A DNA stretch of 64,000 nt from Oceaniovalibus sp. ACAM 378 (GCF_008085915.1 NZ_VSJK01000010.1:143753-207752), one strand, 5' to 3'; positions 46,576 through 55,579 are shown, numbered from the stretch's first letter. Translations and numbers: made by a program. Notes: generated by a model from the sequence alone, not told the origin.

Positions 46576-46824
46576 TTAACGGATTTGGCCCGCCCGCATT
46601 TGACTTACCGCAACGTCGATTGAAAATATTGGACCGCCCAGAGGAAGCCCGGCCAGCCCGCGTCGCGCCCAGAGTTGAGTCGACGCTGCAATCAGACGGT
46701 CGATATCTTCGGCGCCATGTCCGGCGGAAAGCACCAAAGTGCCGCTTTGACCGGGCGACGGTGCGTCAGTTGCCTTCGGCCCGTAGCCTTTGCAGGCTTT
46801 GGCCGAAGCAACCGTCGGAATCTG
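46576..46824 (-). other. 82-codon open frame directly after the DUF302 stop
   Basis: The frame of the upstream DUF302 gene stays open for 82 codons past its TGA: QIPTVASAKACKGYGPKATD, then SGTLVLSAGHGAEDIDRLIA and QLWARRGLAGLPLGGPIFSI, ending at TAA. It has coding-like composition but no start codon near its 5' end. It may be a gene remnant, a former C-terminal domain, or chance. Confidence 0.3.
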
Positions 46825-47256
46825 TCAGTTCAGCGCATCCTTGACGATCCCTTCCAAAAGCGCCTGAACGTCCTGCATTGGGCCTTCGGGATAAGCGCGA
46901 TATCCAATCATCACCTCGCCAGCCTGATCTGCCACGAAGATACCATAGGGGCAGTGAGCGATGTTCATCGGGTCGGCCTCCATCACCTGGCGTGAAATCT
47001 GGGCAGAGCAGAACAGGAAAATATCAGCCTCTTCGAACAGCTTTTGCGTGCTGCCAACGTCGGCGGCGGTACGGTTCAGCATTTCGCCGGTGTGGCTGAC
47101 ATAATCGATGACTAGGCCTTGACCAACGATCGCGTTTTCCACTGCAAAGGTTGCGTCTTCAAAGCTGCCGTCGAAAGGATAGGTGACGGCCTGATCCGCC
47201 GCAGCGCCGGGGCCGGCGGCAATGGCAAGGAGTGCGGCAAGGAAGTAGCGTTTCAT
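46825..47256 (-). CDS. DUF302-family periplasmic protein
   Basis: 143 aa with a signal peptide (MKRYFLAALLAIAAGPGAAA). The rest is a DUF302 domain (SFEDATFAVENAIVGQGLVI, ICPYGIFVAD-like HCPYGIFVADQAG), with Cys in FLFCSAQ and AHCPYG. DUF302 proteins are frequent companions of sox genes; their role is unknown. AAAGGACA precedes the ATG. Lies downstream of soxD, separated by a hairpin. Confidence 0.82.
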   Translation of the reverse strand: MKRYFLAALLAIAAGPGAAADQAVTYPFDGSFEDATFAVENAIVGQGLVIDYVSHTGEMLNRTAADVGSTQKLFEEADIFLFCSAQISRQVMEADPMNIAHCPYGIFVADQAGEVMIGYRAYPEGPMQDVQALLEGIVKDALN

Positions 47257-47300
47257 CGGATGTCCTTTCAGGTTTCAGAAGTGTTCAAGCACAGTCTGGC

Positions 47301-47333
47301 GGCGCGAACCTTGACCTGCGTCAGGTTCGCGCC
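47301..47333 (-). terminator. Strong hairpin between soxD and the DUF302 gene
   Basis: Perfect 11-bp inverted repeat GGCGCGAACCT / AGGTTCGCGCC around an 11-nt loop, about 100 nt after the soxD stop codon. No T-run follows, so it may be a factor-dependent terminator or an mRNA processing signal. Confidence 0.5.
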
Positions 47334-47433
47334 GTTCCTTCAGTCAAGCATGTCATCGTCAATCTCCGCATAGGTGTCCGCGCGTTCATCATAGATTATT
47401 GCCCAGTCGGCGGTACGATCACGGCACCGGCGA

Positions 47434-48480
47434 TCATCTGGCGAGACTTGTCAGATAGGCGGTGATCGCGTCGAGTTCTGCGTCTTTCCTAAGTCCGACA
47501 AAGCTCATTTTGGTGCCGGCGATGAAACTTTTTGGATTGGTCAGGAACGCCTTGAGGTTTTCCGCGCTCCAGACCAGTCCTTCGTCGGCCATGTCTGCCA
47601 GCGCCGAGGAATAATTGAAGCCTTCGACCTGGCCTGCCGGTTTGCCCATGATGTCAGTCAGGACCGGTCCGACCCGGTTCTTTGCGCCATCGCCGACCAG
47701 ATGGCAGGCCTTGCACTTGCGGAATACCTTCTCGCCCGCAGCAATCAGGGCGGGGTCGATGGCGGCGATATGTTCTTCGACCGGTTCGGCAGGTTCTGCC
47801 ATGGCTTCATCGGCCGTATCGGCCGCCGCAGGCGATGGCGATTCCGCTTCGCCGCTCTCAACTTGGGGTGTCACGTCGAGCACCATGGCGCGCATCGTGA
47901 CCTCTACCTCGTCCTTGCAATTTTCCATGCAGGGTTCGCCGACCCATTTGGGAAACTCGGTTTCGATCCTGTCGTCGACGATAAAACCCTCGGCGTTGGG
48001 CATCTCGAAACCGGCGAAGTTTTCGTGCGAAAGCTCGAAATCGTCGTCCACCAGATCGTTGGAATAGAGGATGTAGGCGACGATGGCATAAACCTCGTCT
48101 GGTTCCAGCGATTGCGCATCGCCGAACGGCATGGAGCGGTTGATGTAATCCCATGTGGTCGAAAGATAGGGCCAATAGCTGCCCACGGTCTTGACTGGAT
48201 CCTCGCGGTCCAGCGTGCCCCAGCCGCCCGCCAACTTGGGCCAGTTGCCGATGCCCTCGGCAAAGTCGCCATGGCAGGCCGCACATTTGTCGGCGAAGAC
48301 TTCTTCTCCGGTCAAGGCATCGCCTGATCCCTCAGGCAGGCCGGTGCCGTCGGGGCTCACATCCTTGTCCCAAGCGGCGATTTCCTCTGGCAATGCGTCG
48401 CGCCCGAGGCCGAGTCCGTCAGCGTGGGCGAACGTGCTGATCAGCAACAGTGCTGTTGTAAGCTCAAGAAACTTCGACAT
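47434..48480 (-). CDS. soxD: Sulfur dehydrogenase cytochrome subunit SoxD
   Basis: 348-aa periplasmic dihaem cytochrome c that takes electrons from SoxC. Signal peptide residues 1-20; haem motifs CAACH (66-70) and CKACH (256-260), with an acidic, Ala/Pro-rich linker at about 205-240 separating the two domains, as in alphaproteobacterial SoxD. Its ATG lies inside the soxC 3' end (17-nt overlap), so the pair is coupled. Confidence 0.95.
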   Translation of the reverse strand: MSKFLELTTALLLISTFAHADGLGLGRDALPEEIAAWDKDVSPDGTGLPEGSGDALTGEEVFADKCAACHGDFAEGIGNWPKLAGGWGTLDREDPVKTVGSYWPYLSTTWDYINRSMPFGDAQSLEPDEVYAIVAYILYSNDLVDDDFELSHENFAGFEMPNAEGFIVDDRIETEFPKWVGEPCMENCKDEVEVTMRAMVLDVTPQVESGEAESPSPAAADTADEAMAEPAEPVEEHIAAIDPALIAAGEKVFRKCKACHLVGDGAKNRVGPVLTDIMGKPAGQVEGFNYSSALADMADEGLVWSAENLKAFLTNPKSFIAGTKMSFVGLRKDAELDAITAYLTSLAR

Positions 48481-49732
48481 TTTCCGCCTTCCCGTCCGGG
48501 CGCACCCACCATGTCTGGATACCGTTGTTGTGATAAATCGAATTCAGACCGCGCACGTCGCGCAACTGCGTCTTGGTCGGTTGCACATAGCCTGTTTCGT
48601 CCATGGCGCGGCTTTGCAGAAACATCTCTTCGCCGTCCCAATCCGTATCGAGATAGAAGCGCGACACGGCCATCCTTTCGCCCGGCTTGGCCAGACGTGC
48701 GGTCTCCCACGTCTTGCCGCCGTCCCTGGACACATCGACACGCGTGATCGCACCCCGCCCGGACCATGCAAGCCCGGTGATGACCAGCGGCCCCTTGCCA
48801 TGGGTGATCGGGGACTGCGGGCTGGGAGACGTGACGACGGATTTGGCGTCCATTGCCCATGTCCATTTGCGCGATATTCCGTCGGCCAAAGTGTCGGTGT
48901 ACTTCGACGTTTCCTCGCGGCTTTCGACCGGGCCGTCCATGACCTCGATCCGGCGGATCCATTTGATCCACATGTTGCCTTCCCAACCGGGCACGACCAG
49001 ACGAACGGGGTATCCGTGCTCTTTGCGCAGGGCCTCGCCGTTTGCCTTGAATGCAACCAGAACGTCGTCCAACGCCTTTTCCATCGGGATCGACCGCCCG
49101 TTCGACGATGCATCCGCACCTTCGACATAGACCCATTTGCCGGCCAGATCGCCCGCCGCCCCAAGCCCGGCTTCTTCCAGTATCGTGCGCAGGGACACGC
49201 CGGTGTATTCCATGTTGTGGATCATACCGTGGGTGAACTGCGCGCCGTTCAACTGTGCGCCTGCCCATTCCATGCCCGAATTCGCAGCGCATTCGCAGAA
49301 ATAGACGTGGTTCTGGCGCGGGAATCGCTCAAGGTCGGCATAGGTGAATACCAAGGGGCGATCCACCAGACCATTGATCATCAGACGGTAGTCTTCCTTG
49401 CGCAGCTCGATCGCACCCGAATGGTGCCGCTCAAACGCGCAGCCCTGCGGCGTGATCGTTCCGTCAAGCGCATGGATCGGTGTGAAGTTGACCGAACTGA
49501 TCGTATCAGCGGTCAGCCAATCGACATTGCGCCGAATGACATCCGCCTCGTATTCGATCGGCAGGCCATAGGGCGTGGCGTCAACACCATCGCCAAGGCC
49601 CTGCGCCCAAGGCTGAACTTCTGTGATCAATGGATCCGACGTGGCCGAGTTGGCACTGCCGGCTACCGTGGCCGCGGCCCCTGTCGCCAATCCTTTGGCC
49701 AGGAAGGACCTGCGCGACGTGCGGTTCGTCAT
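48464..49732 (-). CDS. soxC: Sulfur dehydrogenase molybdoprotein SoxC
   Basis: Sulfite-oxidase-type Mo protein that oxidises the SoxY-bound sulfane sulfur with SoxD, removing six electrons. 422 aa with a Tat signal (SRRSFLAKGLATGAAATVAG). The Mo-ligand cysteine is C148 in CECAANSGMEW, and the dimerisation domain (ITGLAWSGRGAITRVDVSRD) follows. The start at 49732 gives the Tat motif at the N-terminus. Having soxCD implies full oxidation to sulfate without sulfur globules. Confidence 0.95.
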   Translation of the reverse strand: MTNRTSRRSFLAKGLATGAAATVAGSANSATSDPLITEVQPWAQGLGDGVDATPYGLPIEYEADVIRRNVDWLTADTISSVNFTPIHALDGTITPQGCAFERHHSGAIELRKEDYRLMINGLVDRPLVFTYADLERFPRQNHVYFCECAANSGMEWAGAQLNGAQFTHGMIHNMEYTGVSLRTILEEAGLGAAGDLAGKWVYVEGADASSNGRSIPMEKALDDVLVAFKANGEALRKEHGYPVRLVVPGWEGNMWIKWIRRIEVMDGPVESREETSKYTDTLADGISRKWTWAMDAKSVVTSPSPQSPITHGKGPLVITGLAWSGRGAITRVDVSRDGGKTWETARLAKPGERMAVSRFYLDTDWDGEEMFLQSRAMDETGYVQPTKTQLRDVRGLNSIYHNNGIQTWWVRPDGKAENVEVS

Positions 49733-49778
49733 GACAGTCTCCGTTATTTTGTTTTGAAAGTTTACGATTGGGGGAATC

Positions 49779-50213
49779 TCACGGGCGGATATAGGCAAAA
49801 CCTTCTTCCTGAAGCGTGATGAGACGTACAACACCGGACGGCACCTGCTCCGCCTCGTCCAGCAAACTGATCTTGGTTCCGGATTTTTTCTCCATCCCTT
49901 CCAGCGTGTTTGCGCAGGCGGCAAAAGTCAGGTTCTCCATCCCCAAAGACATGGTTGAGATGCGGTCGGCCACGGGGCTTTTGCCTGCGATCAGCATGTT
50001 CAGGCCTGGCCCGTAGGCAACGACTTCCACAATGACAGTATCGCCCTGTTCGTCGTAATAGCTGGTCAGGTTTTCAACATTGTTCAGAGCCATGTTCATC
50101 AATTGGGGGTCATTCTGATCGACATGGACCGCAACGCGATGGGTCACGCCCTCGCCGAAGGCAGCAGTGGAAAACGCGCTCGCGATCAGGGCGGCTGAGA
50201 TGAGATGTTTCAC
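49779..50213 (-). CDS. DsrE/F-like periplasmic protein of the sox cluster
   Basis: 144 aa with a signal peptide (MKHLISAALIASAFSTAAFG). The DsrE/DsrF-like fold is suggested by VTHRVAVHVDQNDPQLMNMA, VVEVVAYGPGLNML and a single conserved-looking cysteine, C100 in LTFAACANTLEG, a possible sulfur carrier site. GTG start after AAAAGGAA. It lies between soxB and soxC in the operon, so it may carry or protect a periplasmic sulfur intermediate (inference). Confidence 0.8.
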   Translation of the reverse strand: MKHLISAALIASAFSTAAFGEGVTHRVAVHVDQNDPQLMNMALNNVENLTSYYDEQGDTVIVEVVAYGPGLNMLIAGKSPVADRISTMSLGMENLTFAACANTLEGMEKKSGTKISLLDEAEQVPSGVVRLITLQEEGFAYIRP

Positions 50214-50242
50214 TGTTCAGGTTCCTTTTGATGCATTCTGTT

Positions 50243-51940
50243 TCAATACCCGACGACTTCGACGCTGGTGTTGGGATCGGCGCTGACAGTCCCTTGCTTG
50301 CGAATGTGGCTCTCGAGGACATCCCATATTTTCGGGCCTTCGGTGCCTTCGTTGACCGACGCCCATCCGGCCACCTGATAGGTTTTGGCCGGATCGATCT
50401 TTTCACCGGTTTTCAACAGCGTCATCTCGGAGATACGTTGGCCCTGCGGCTTGGAAATGTCGATCCGGTAGCCCAGCCCCCCGGTGCGCACCATGTCGCC
50501 ACCCTGCTGATAGTAAGGGTCGGGATTGAACAGGTTGTCGGCCACGTCCTCCAGCACGACATGCAGGTATTCGCCTGTCATCTCGGTGCGGTAGGCCTCG
50601 CCATAGGACATCGAAGTGACGTTCCACAGATCTTCGCGCGTAATGTCGCCACCGGGCAGGATTGACGGCCCCCAGCGCACGCCGGGGCTGAGGGCGATCT
50701 CGGCCTCGCGCTCCGAGATCAGCGCGTCGCAAATCACATCGTCCCATGTGCCGTTGAAATTGCCGCGCCGATACAAAAGGCTGTCGGTTTTGCCGATCAC
50801 CTCGGACAGGGCGTCCTCATAGGGGGCGCGAACCTCGTCGATGGCGGCAGAGACCTCGGCGTCTGGCGTGATCACGTCGGAAAAGATCGGGATCAGCTTG
50901 TGGCGGAACCCCATCAGGCGTCCATCGCGCACATCCAGATCGACGCGCGACACGAACTTTCCGTTCGAACCCGACGCCACGATGATCGTATCGCCCACAA
51001 GCACAGGCTCGGGCAGGGCGTCATGGGTGTGGCCCGACAGGATCACGTCGAGCCCCTTGACGATGCCCGCCATCTTCTTGTCCACGTCGAACCCGTTATG
51101 GCTGAGGCAGACCACGAGTTCGGCCCCCTCGGCGCGGGCCTGATCGACCATCTTCTGCATGTTCTCGTCACGAATGCCGAAGGCGTACTCGGGAAACATC
51201 CAGCCGGGATTGGCGATGGGCATATAGGGGAAAGCCTGCCCGATCACGGCGATCTTTACGCCGCCACGCTCGAAGAACTTATAGGGCGGAAACAGCTCGG
51301 CGGGCTCATCCCACTCGGCGTCAAAGATGTTCTGCCCGAGCGCGGCAAAGGGCAGGCCTTCAACGATCTCCTGCACTCTTTCGGATCCCAGCGTGAATTC
51401 CCAATGGAAGGTCATCGCGTCCGGCTTCAGTTTGTTCATCACGTCGACCATGTCCTGGCCCTGCGTGTGATGGCAGGTATAGCTGCCATGCCATGTGTCG
51501 CCACCATCCAGAAGCAGCGCGTCGGGCCGCTCGGACCGGATATGATTGATCACGGTGGCCACCCTGTCGAGGCCTCCGACGCGGCCATAACCTTCGGCCA
51601 GCGCGGTGAAATCTCCGGAAGACAGGGCATAATGCGAGCGCGAACCATCCTCGATCCCATAGAGACGGCGGAAATCGGCCCCGGTGACATGGGGCACTTC
51701 GCCTTTGTTCTTGCCAACACCAAGGTTGACGGAGGGTTCGCGGAAATAGATCGGCTTCAACTGCGCGTGAATGTCAGTGATATGTATCAGCGAGACATTC
51801 CCGAACGTCTCAAACTGCAACAGTTGATCCTGTGTCAGGGTCTGCTGTGCGGCGATGCGTCCCCATTGCCCAAAACCCGACGCGCCAAGAAGGGCGCTGG
51901 CCGCCATGCTGGTTTGAAGAAAGTCGCGCCGAGATGTCAT
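50243..51940 (-). CDS. soxB: Thiosulfohydrolase SoxB
   Basis: Hydrolyses the sulfonate group from SoxY-bound thiosulfonate, releasing sulfate. 565 aa with a Tat signal (SRRDFLQTSMAASALLGAS). Dinuclear manganese site: D56 and H58 in HITDIHAQLKP, GGDTWHGS, LSHNGFD and SGHTHDA; the 5'-nucleotidase C-terminal domain follows. The start at 51940 follows AGGAATAAGAAT. A strong terminator separates it from soxA. Confidence 0.96.
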   Translation of the reverse strand: MTSRRDFLQTSMAASALLGASGFGQWGRIAAQQTLTQDQLLQFETFGNVSLIHITDIHAQLKPIYFREPSVNLGVGKNKGEVPHVTGADFRRLYGIEDGSRSHYALSSGDFTALAEGYGRVGGLDRVATVINHIRSERPDALLLDGGDTWHGSYTCHHTQGQDMVDVMNKLKPDAMTFHWEFTLGSERVQEIVEGLPFAALGQNIFDAEWDEPAELFPPYKFFERGGVKIAVIGQAFPYMPIANPGWMFPEYAFGIRDENMQKMVDQARAEGAELVVCLSHNGFDVDKKMAGIVKGLDVILSGHTHDALPEPVLVGDTIIVASGSNGKFVSRVDLDVRDGRLMGFRHKLIPIFSDVITPDAEVSAAIDEVRAPYEDALSEVIGKTDSLLYRRGNFNGTWDDVICDALISEREAEIALSPGVRWGPSILPGGDITREDLWNVTSMSYGEAYRTEMTGEYLHVVLEDVADNLFNPDPYYQQGGDMVRTGGLGYRIDISKPQGQRISEMTLLKTGEKIDPAKTYQVAGWASVNEGTEGPKIWDVLESHIRKQGTVSADPNTSVEVVGY

Positions 51941-51960
51941 ATTCTTATTCCTGAATGTAT

Positions 51961-51996
51961 TCAAAAAAGAAAACCCCGCACGGTTCAGGTGCGGGG
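51961..51996 (-). terminator. Intrinsic terminator between soxA and soxB
   Basis: On the minus strand the perfect 8-bp stem CCCCGCAC / GTGCGGGG (7-nt loop) is followed by TTTTCTTTTTTGA. It begins 11 nt after the soxA stop codon and ends about 20 nt before the soxB start, so soxB needs read-through or its own promoter. Confidence 0.88.
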
Positions 51997-52006
51997 TCTT
52001 CAAGCA

Positions 52007-52852
52007 TCAGTTACGGACGGCGGGGCCTTCGACGTCAAGCCCGTTGCCACGCGAAGCGACGTAGAGCTCGAGAGCAATAAACTCGGGGCTGCCGGCTTCA
52101 AATGTTTCGGCACGGGTATCGCGAATGCACCCTTTGAACCGGTCATGTACCGCGTTCAGCTTGGCATTCTTGAGACGATAGACCGGGAAACCGTTGATCT
52201 GGCCCTGGCTCAGATGGTCTGCGCGGATCATTCTGCCATTGTTCTCTTCGTGACAGTTGGCACAGGACAGTTCGAGCTGACCAAAGCGGGTGTAATAGAG
52301 TTCTTTGCCCGCCTCCCAAGTCGATTGCGCCGGACCGTCGATTGCGACATTGACCGGTCTACCACGAGATACAGAGGCCAGAAGCGCGGTCATGTTGACC
52401 ATGTCGCCACCGGTATATTTCCACTTTTCTGCACCCATGCGGTTCTCGCGGCAGTCATTGATCTGCATTTCGAGTGTGCGCACCTCGCCCGCGTCTTCGT
52501 TCCACTTGGGATAACCGGGACGTACCTCCGCCATGTTATCGGGCGACTCGTGACAACTGGCGCAGGATTTATCTTCGGACCCCTCGACAGTGTTCCAAAG
52601 GTCTTCACCCAGCTCCGCGAAGATCATGCCGGGATTGTCGAAATCGTCCGCTTGCATGGCTCGGGTCTCTTCTTCGCGAAAGTGCCAGCCAGAGATTACT
52701 TCGTCAAAAACATCCGCCACGGCCTCCGGCGCTTTGATGCGTGTCACAATCGTGGTCTCTCCGTTCAGTACGAGCGTATCGTCCACCGGATCTGCCGAGA
52801 CCATCGACGCGGCCATGAGGCCGGCGGTCAAAGCGGCTGTCAGTCTTTTCAT
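52007..52852 (-). CDS. soxA: L-cysteine S-thiosulfotransferase subunit SoxA
   Basis: Dihaem cytochrome that with SoxX joins thiosulfate to the SoxY cysteine. 281 aa; signal peptide 1-20; haem motifs CASCH (97-101) and CANCH (197-201); C242 in FKGCIRDTRAE is the expected persulfide-bearing axial ligand of the active haem. The second haem marks the dihaem Paracoccus/Rhodovulum type. The start at 52852 follows GGGAGGGACAGGG. Confidence 0.96.
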   Translation of the reverse strand: MKRLTAALTAGLMAASMVSADPVDDTLVLNGETTIVTRIKAPEAVADVFDEVISGWHFREEETRAMQADDFDNPGMIFAELGEDLWNTVEGSEDKSCASCHESPDNMAEVRPGYPKWNEDAGEVRTLEMQINDCRENRMGAEKWKYTGGDMVNMTALLASVSRGRPVNVAIDGPAQSTWEAGKELYYTRFGQLELSCANCHEENNGRMIRADHLSQGQINGFPVYRLKNAKLNAVHDRFKGCIRDTRAETFEAGSPEFIALELYVASRGNGLDVEGPAVRN

Positions 52853-52877
52853 CCCTGTCCCTCCCAAGAAACATTGA

Positions 52878-53207
52878 TCACTCAATGGCGATCTTTTTAC
52901 TTTCTTCGTACACCGACCCATCGTCATCGTACCAAGTGAACTTGAACTCACCGGCTTCAGGGACCAGCGCTTCGAATTCCAGATATGGATTTGTCGAGAT
53001 CGCCGGTTCAAGCGTCACGTCCACGACGTTCTCGCCGTTGAAATCGCAGGTAAAGCGATTGATGATCGACCGCGGAATGAGATTGCCGTCATCATCCTTG
53101 CGCTGACCGGATTCCATCTTGTGGCTGATCAGCGTCTTGATCGTGATTGCTTCGCCCGCCGAAACGGATTTCGGGACTTTCACGCGGGGTTTGACATCTT
53201 CTGCCAT
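52878..53207 (-). CDS. soxZ: Sulfur carrier complex protein SoxZ
   Basis: 109-aa partner of SoxY; an immunoglobulin-like protein exported with SoxY's Tat signal, consistent with the lack of a signal peptide here. KPRVKVPKSVSAGEAITIKT and LEFEALVPEAGEFKFTWYDD are typical. AGGAG precedes the ATG; soxY ends 15 nt upstream. Confidence 0.96.
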   Translation of the reverse strand: MAEDVKPRVKVPKSVSAGEAITIKTLISHKMESGQRKDDDGNLIPRSIINRFTCDFNGENVVDVTLEPAISTNPYLEFEALVPEAGEFKFTWYDDDGSVYEESKKIAIE

Positions 53208-53221
53208 TTTCTTAACTCCTA

Positions 53222-53641
53222 TTAGCCGCCGCAGCCGCCGATTGTGACTTTAACCGTCGAAGATGCCTTCACAAACGTACCGTCGGCAAGTTTGGCGATC
53301 GCCATCACGTCCTGCGTACCGGCAAGGCGGATGCGCGTTGACGCCGTGCGCGATGCGGAAAGCGGGCCGTACTTGAAGGTCGCCACTGCGGGTGTCGGAT
53401 TGCCAAGGGCAAGCACCATGATCTCGGTTGCGGTATCGGAAGACACTTCGATCGGAACGGTATTGCCGTTCTCGGCGATTTCCGGCGCCGTCAGCTTGAT
53501 ATCGCCTTCGCCGACTTCGGCTCCGCCGGTGAAGGCTGCGATGGCTTCTTCGCCCGTTGCCGCAACAACGCTGAAGGGAAGGCCTGCCGCCAACGCCGCG
53601 CCGGCCCCCATCAGGATTGCATTTCGTCGTGTCAGTTGCAT
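53222..53641 (-). CDS. soxY: Sulfur carrier protein SoxY
   Basis: 139-aa carrier whose swinging C-terminal arm binds the sulfur intermediates. Tat signal (LTRRNAILMGAGAALAAGLP) and the invariant C-terminus GGCGG with C137 as the sulfur-binding residue are present. It is followed by soxZ (15-nt gap), which is exported in complex with it. Confidence 0.97.
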   Translation of the reverse strand: MQLTRRNAILMGAGAALAAGLPFSVVAATGEEAIAAFTGGAEVGEGDIKLTAPEIAENGNTVPIEVSSDTATEIMVLALGNPTPAVATFKYGPLSASRTASTRIRLAGTQDVMAIAKLADGTFVKASSTVKVTIGGCGG

Positions 53642-53672
53642 GTGAGAGTCTCCTTTGATCCTGTCAGGACCG

Positions 53673-54146
53673 CTATTCTTTCAGGGTGGTCAGATAGGCC
53701 ACCACATCTTCGACTTTCTGGGCGTCCAGAAGCGGGGCGAATGAATCGTCAGCTGCTTCGCCAGTATATTCATTGCCGGGGCGCGTGAATCCATCGACCC
53801 GGTAGAACGACGGCATCATGCTTTCGTCGAACATCATCTTGGCATTCGATACGATGCCGCGCAGTTCCGCTTCGCTCCAACGGGCTCCGGTTCCGTCAAG
53901 CATCGGTCCGACCGTCCCCTGAAAGGGAACGTCCGCCAGGTCGCTGATCTCGTGGCAGGCGACACAGTTGCCCACCCCCTTGTCACCGACAATCAGACGC
54001 CCGTTTTCCGGATCGCCAGCAACGCCGGTCAACGAAGCTTCGACAGCGCCGTCGGTAAAGATAACGTCAGATGGCGGTATCTCTGTTGCAAACGCGGCAC
54101 CCGTAGATGCGGCGAGAGTTAAAATCATGAGGAATTTGCGTTCCAT
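53673..54146 (-). CDS. soxX: L-cysteine S-thiosulfotransferase subunit SoxX
   Basis: Monohaem cytochrome partner of SoxA, 157 aa, signal peptide about residues 1-20, haem motif CVACH at 61-65 and a likely Met ligand in MMPSFYRVDG. ATG at 54146 follows AGGA. First gene of the soxXYZA unit; a TTGACA box (54199-54204) and a candidate SoxR operator lie upstream. Confidence 0.95.
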   Translation of the reverse strand: MERKFLMILTLAASTGAAFATEIPPSDVIFTDGAVEASLTGVAGDPENGRLIVGDKGVGNCVACHEISDLADVPFQGTVGPMLDGTGARWSEAELRGIVSNAKMMFDESMMPSFYRVDGFTRPGNEYTGEAADDSFAPLLDAQKVEDVVAYLTTLKE

Positions 54147-54198
54147 GCGTCCTCCCAAACACATTCAAGTCTTGGCATACCATAGAATACGATGCTGG

Positions 54199-54238
54199 TG
54201 TCAATCAAGGACAAGTTCAGAAATCTGAATATGAATTC
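54199..54238 (-). promoter_or_regulatory. Candidate soxX promoter and SoxR operator (soxW/soxX gap)
   Basis: A perfect palindrome TTCAGA-AA-TCTGAA (54216-54229) lies beside ATATGAATTC; the minus strand contains CATATTCA, shared with the soxS/soxV gap. A TTGACA -35 box (minus, 54199-54204) follows directly. SoxR of Pseudaminobacter salicylatoxidans is known to bind the soxS-V and soxW-X gaps, which supports the reading. Confidence 0.55.
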
Positions 54239-54241
54239 TTG

Positions 54242-54811
54242 CTAGTCGGTCTTGCCGTTGCTCCGCTCTTGGATGCGGCGCGCATGATAACGCTGAAAAT
54301 CTTCTTCTGAATCAAGATCGTAGCGTTTTTCTTTGACCCAAGTGAACATGTCCAGCGTGGTGCCAGCACCAAACGCCCCTGGCATCAGCGCGACAGATGC
54401 GGTCTGCGCGGTCGCACCCTCGTCGACCTCTTCGGGCAGGAAAAGAATCGACGGCGTGAAAAGCAGCCCCCATTTGCGCGTCGCCTGTTTTTCGGTCAGG
54501 ACTTCGCCATCAAAGTCGGTCACCTCTGTATCGCCGTGCAGATTGACCTGCACCACAAAGAAATTTTCACGGATGTAGTCGGCCACATCCTCGCGCGAAA
54601 ACACTTCGTTGTGCATCTTGGTGCAATAGATGCAGCCGCGCTGTTCAACCATCACGACCAGACGTTTCCCTTCCGCGTTGGCCTCGGCAAGATCTTCGTT
54701 CAGATCCTTGAAGGTGTCGCGCATCCAGTCTTCTTTATGCAACCCGTCGTCACCCAATTCGCCATAGGCCGGCATGGATATCAGCAGCAGCAGGACAAGC
54801 AGACGTTTCAT
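54242..54811 (-). CDS. soxW: Periplasmic thioredoxin SoxW
   Basis: 189 aa, signal peptide MKRLLVLLLLISMPAYG, thioredoxin-fold domain with redox motif C60-IY-C63 in QRGCIYCTKMH and cis-Pro in LLFTPSILFL. Receives electrons from SoxV and keeps Sox thiols reduced. It starts 12 nt after the soxV stop. Confidence 0.9.
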   Translation of the reverse strand: MKRLLVLLLLISMPAYGELGDDGLHKEDWMRDTFKDLNEDLAEANAEGKRLVVMVEQRGCIYCTKMHNEVFSREDVADYIRENFFVVQVNLHGDTEVTDFDGEVLTEKQATRKWGLLFTPSILFLPEEVDEGATAQTASVALMPGAFGAGTTLDMFTWVKEKRYDLDSEEDFQRYHARRIQERSNGKTD

Positions 54812-54823
54812 TTGGCAAACTCC

Positions 54824-55561
54824 CTAGATGTTCTGAAAGGCGGGGAAGGCTTCAAGCATCCACTGCGCAATGTAGTTGACGCTGTCGGTGGCAATAAGCG
54901 CGGCAAAGAGGATCATCAGGACGCCCATGGCCTTTTCGACCTTGGGCAGGTGACGTCGAAAGCGCGAGGCAAACTTCAGGAACGGCCCGATGAACAGCGA
55001 CGCCACGACGAAAGGGGCGGTCATTGCAATGCCGAAGACAAGCAAAAGGGCCAGTCCGCGCAAGGCGGTCGCTTCGGTGCTGGCGGCAAACACGACCGCG
55101 GTCAGCACGCCACCCACGCAGGGCGTCCAACCGGCGGCAAAGGCGAAGCCGACAACGTAGGCGCCAAGAACAGACATGTTCTTGGTATCACCGGCATCCA
55201 TCTGGAAGGCGCGGTTCAAAAATCCAATCCGGATGACCCCCAGAAAATGCAGCCCCATGATCAGAACCACCAGCGCCGCGAACAGCCGGAACTCGGTTTG
55301 CATCCCGCGAAATGTCTGGCTGAGACCGTAAGCCGCTGCGCCCAGCAGGACAAACACCGTGACGATACCCAGCGAAAACATGATCGAGGCCAGAAACGCA
55401 CGTTTGCGAACCCCGGGTGCGAGGGCGCCTTCGGCACTGATCTCGGACATCGACGCACCGGCCATGTAGCTAAGGTAAAAGGGCACAATCGGCAGGACAC
55501 ACGGTGAGAAGAAGACGATCAGCCCACCGATAAAAGCCCCAAGAAAGGTAACATCCAACAC
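54824..55561 (-). CDS. soxV: CcdA-type membrane thiol-disulfide transporter SoxV
   Basis: 245-aa membrane protein with six helices that passes electrons from cytosolic thioredoxin to SoxW/SoxS. The redox cysteines are C21 (FFSPCVLPIVPF) and C144 (GWTPCVGGVLT). GTG start at 55561. Divergent from soxS with the candidate SoxR site between. Confidence 0.92.
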   Translation of the reverse strand: MLDVTFLGAFIGGLIVFFSPCVLPIVPFYLSYMAGASMSEISAEGALAPGVRKRAFLASIMFSLGIVTVFVLLGAAAYGLSQTFRGMQTEFRLFAALVVLIMGLHFLGVIRIGFLNRAFQMDAGDTKNMSVLGAYVVGFAFAAGWTPCVGGVLTAVVFAASTEATALRGLALLLVFGIAMTAPFVVASLFIGPFLKFASRFRRHLPKVEKAMGVLMILFAALIATDSVNYIAQWMLEAFPAFQNI

Positions 55562-55579
55562 TCTGCTTCGCCCCGACTC

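Noticed and set aside
50900..52939. 679-codon plus-strand frame opposite soxB and soxA
   Set aside because: The minus strand encodes unmistakable SoxB and SoxA with all metal and haem motifs; the long frame is a by-product.
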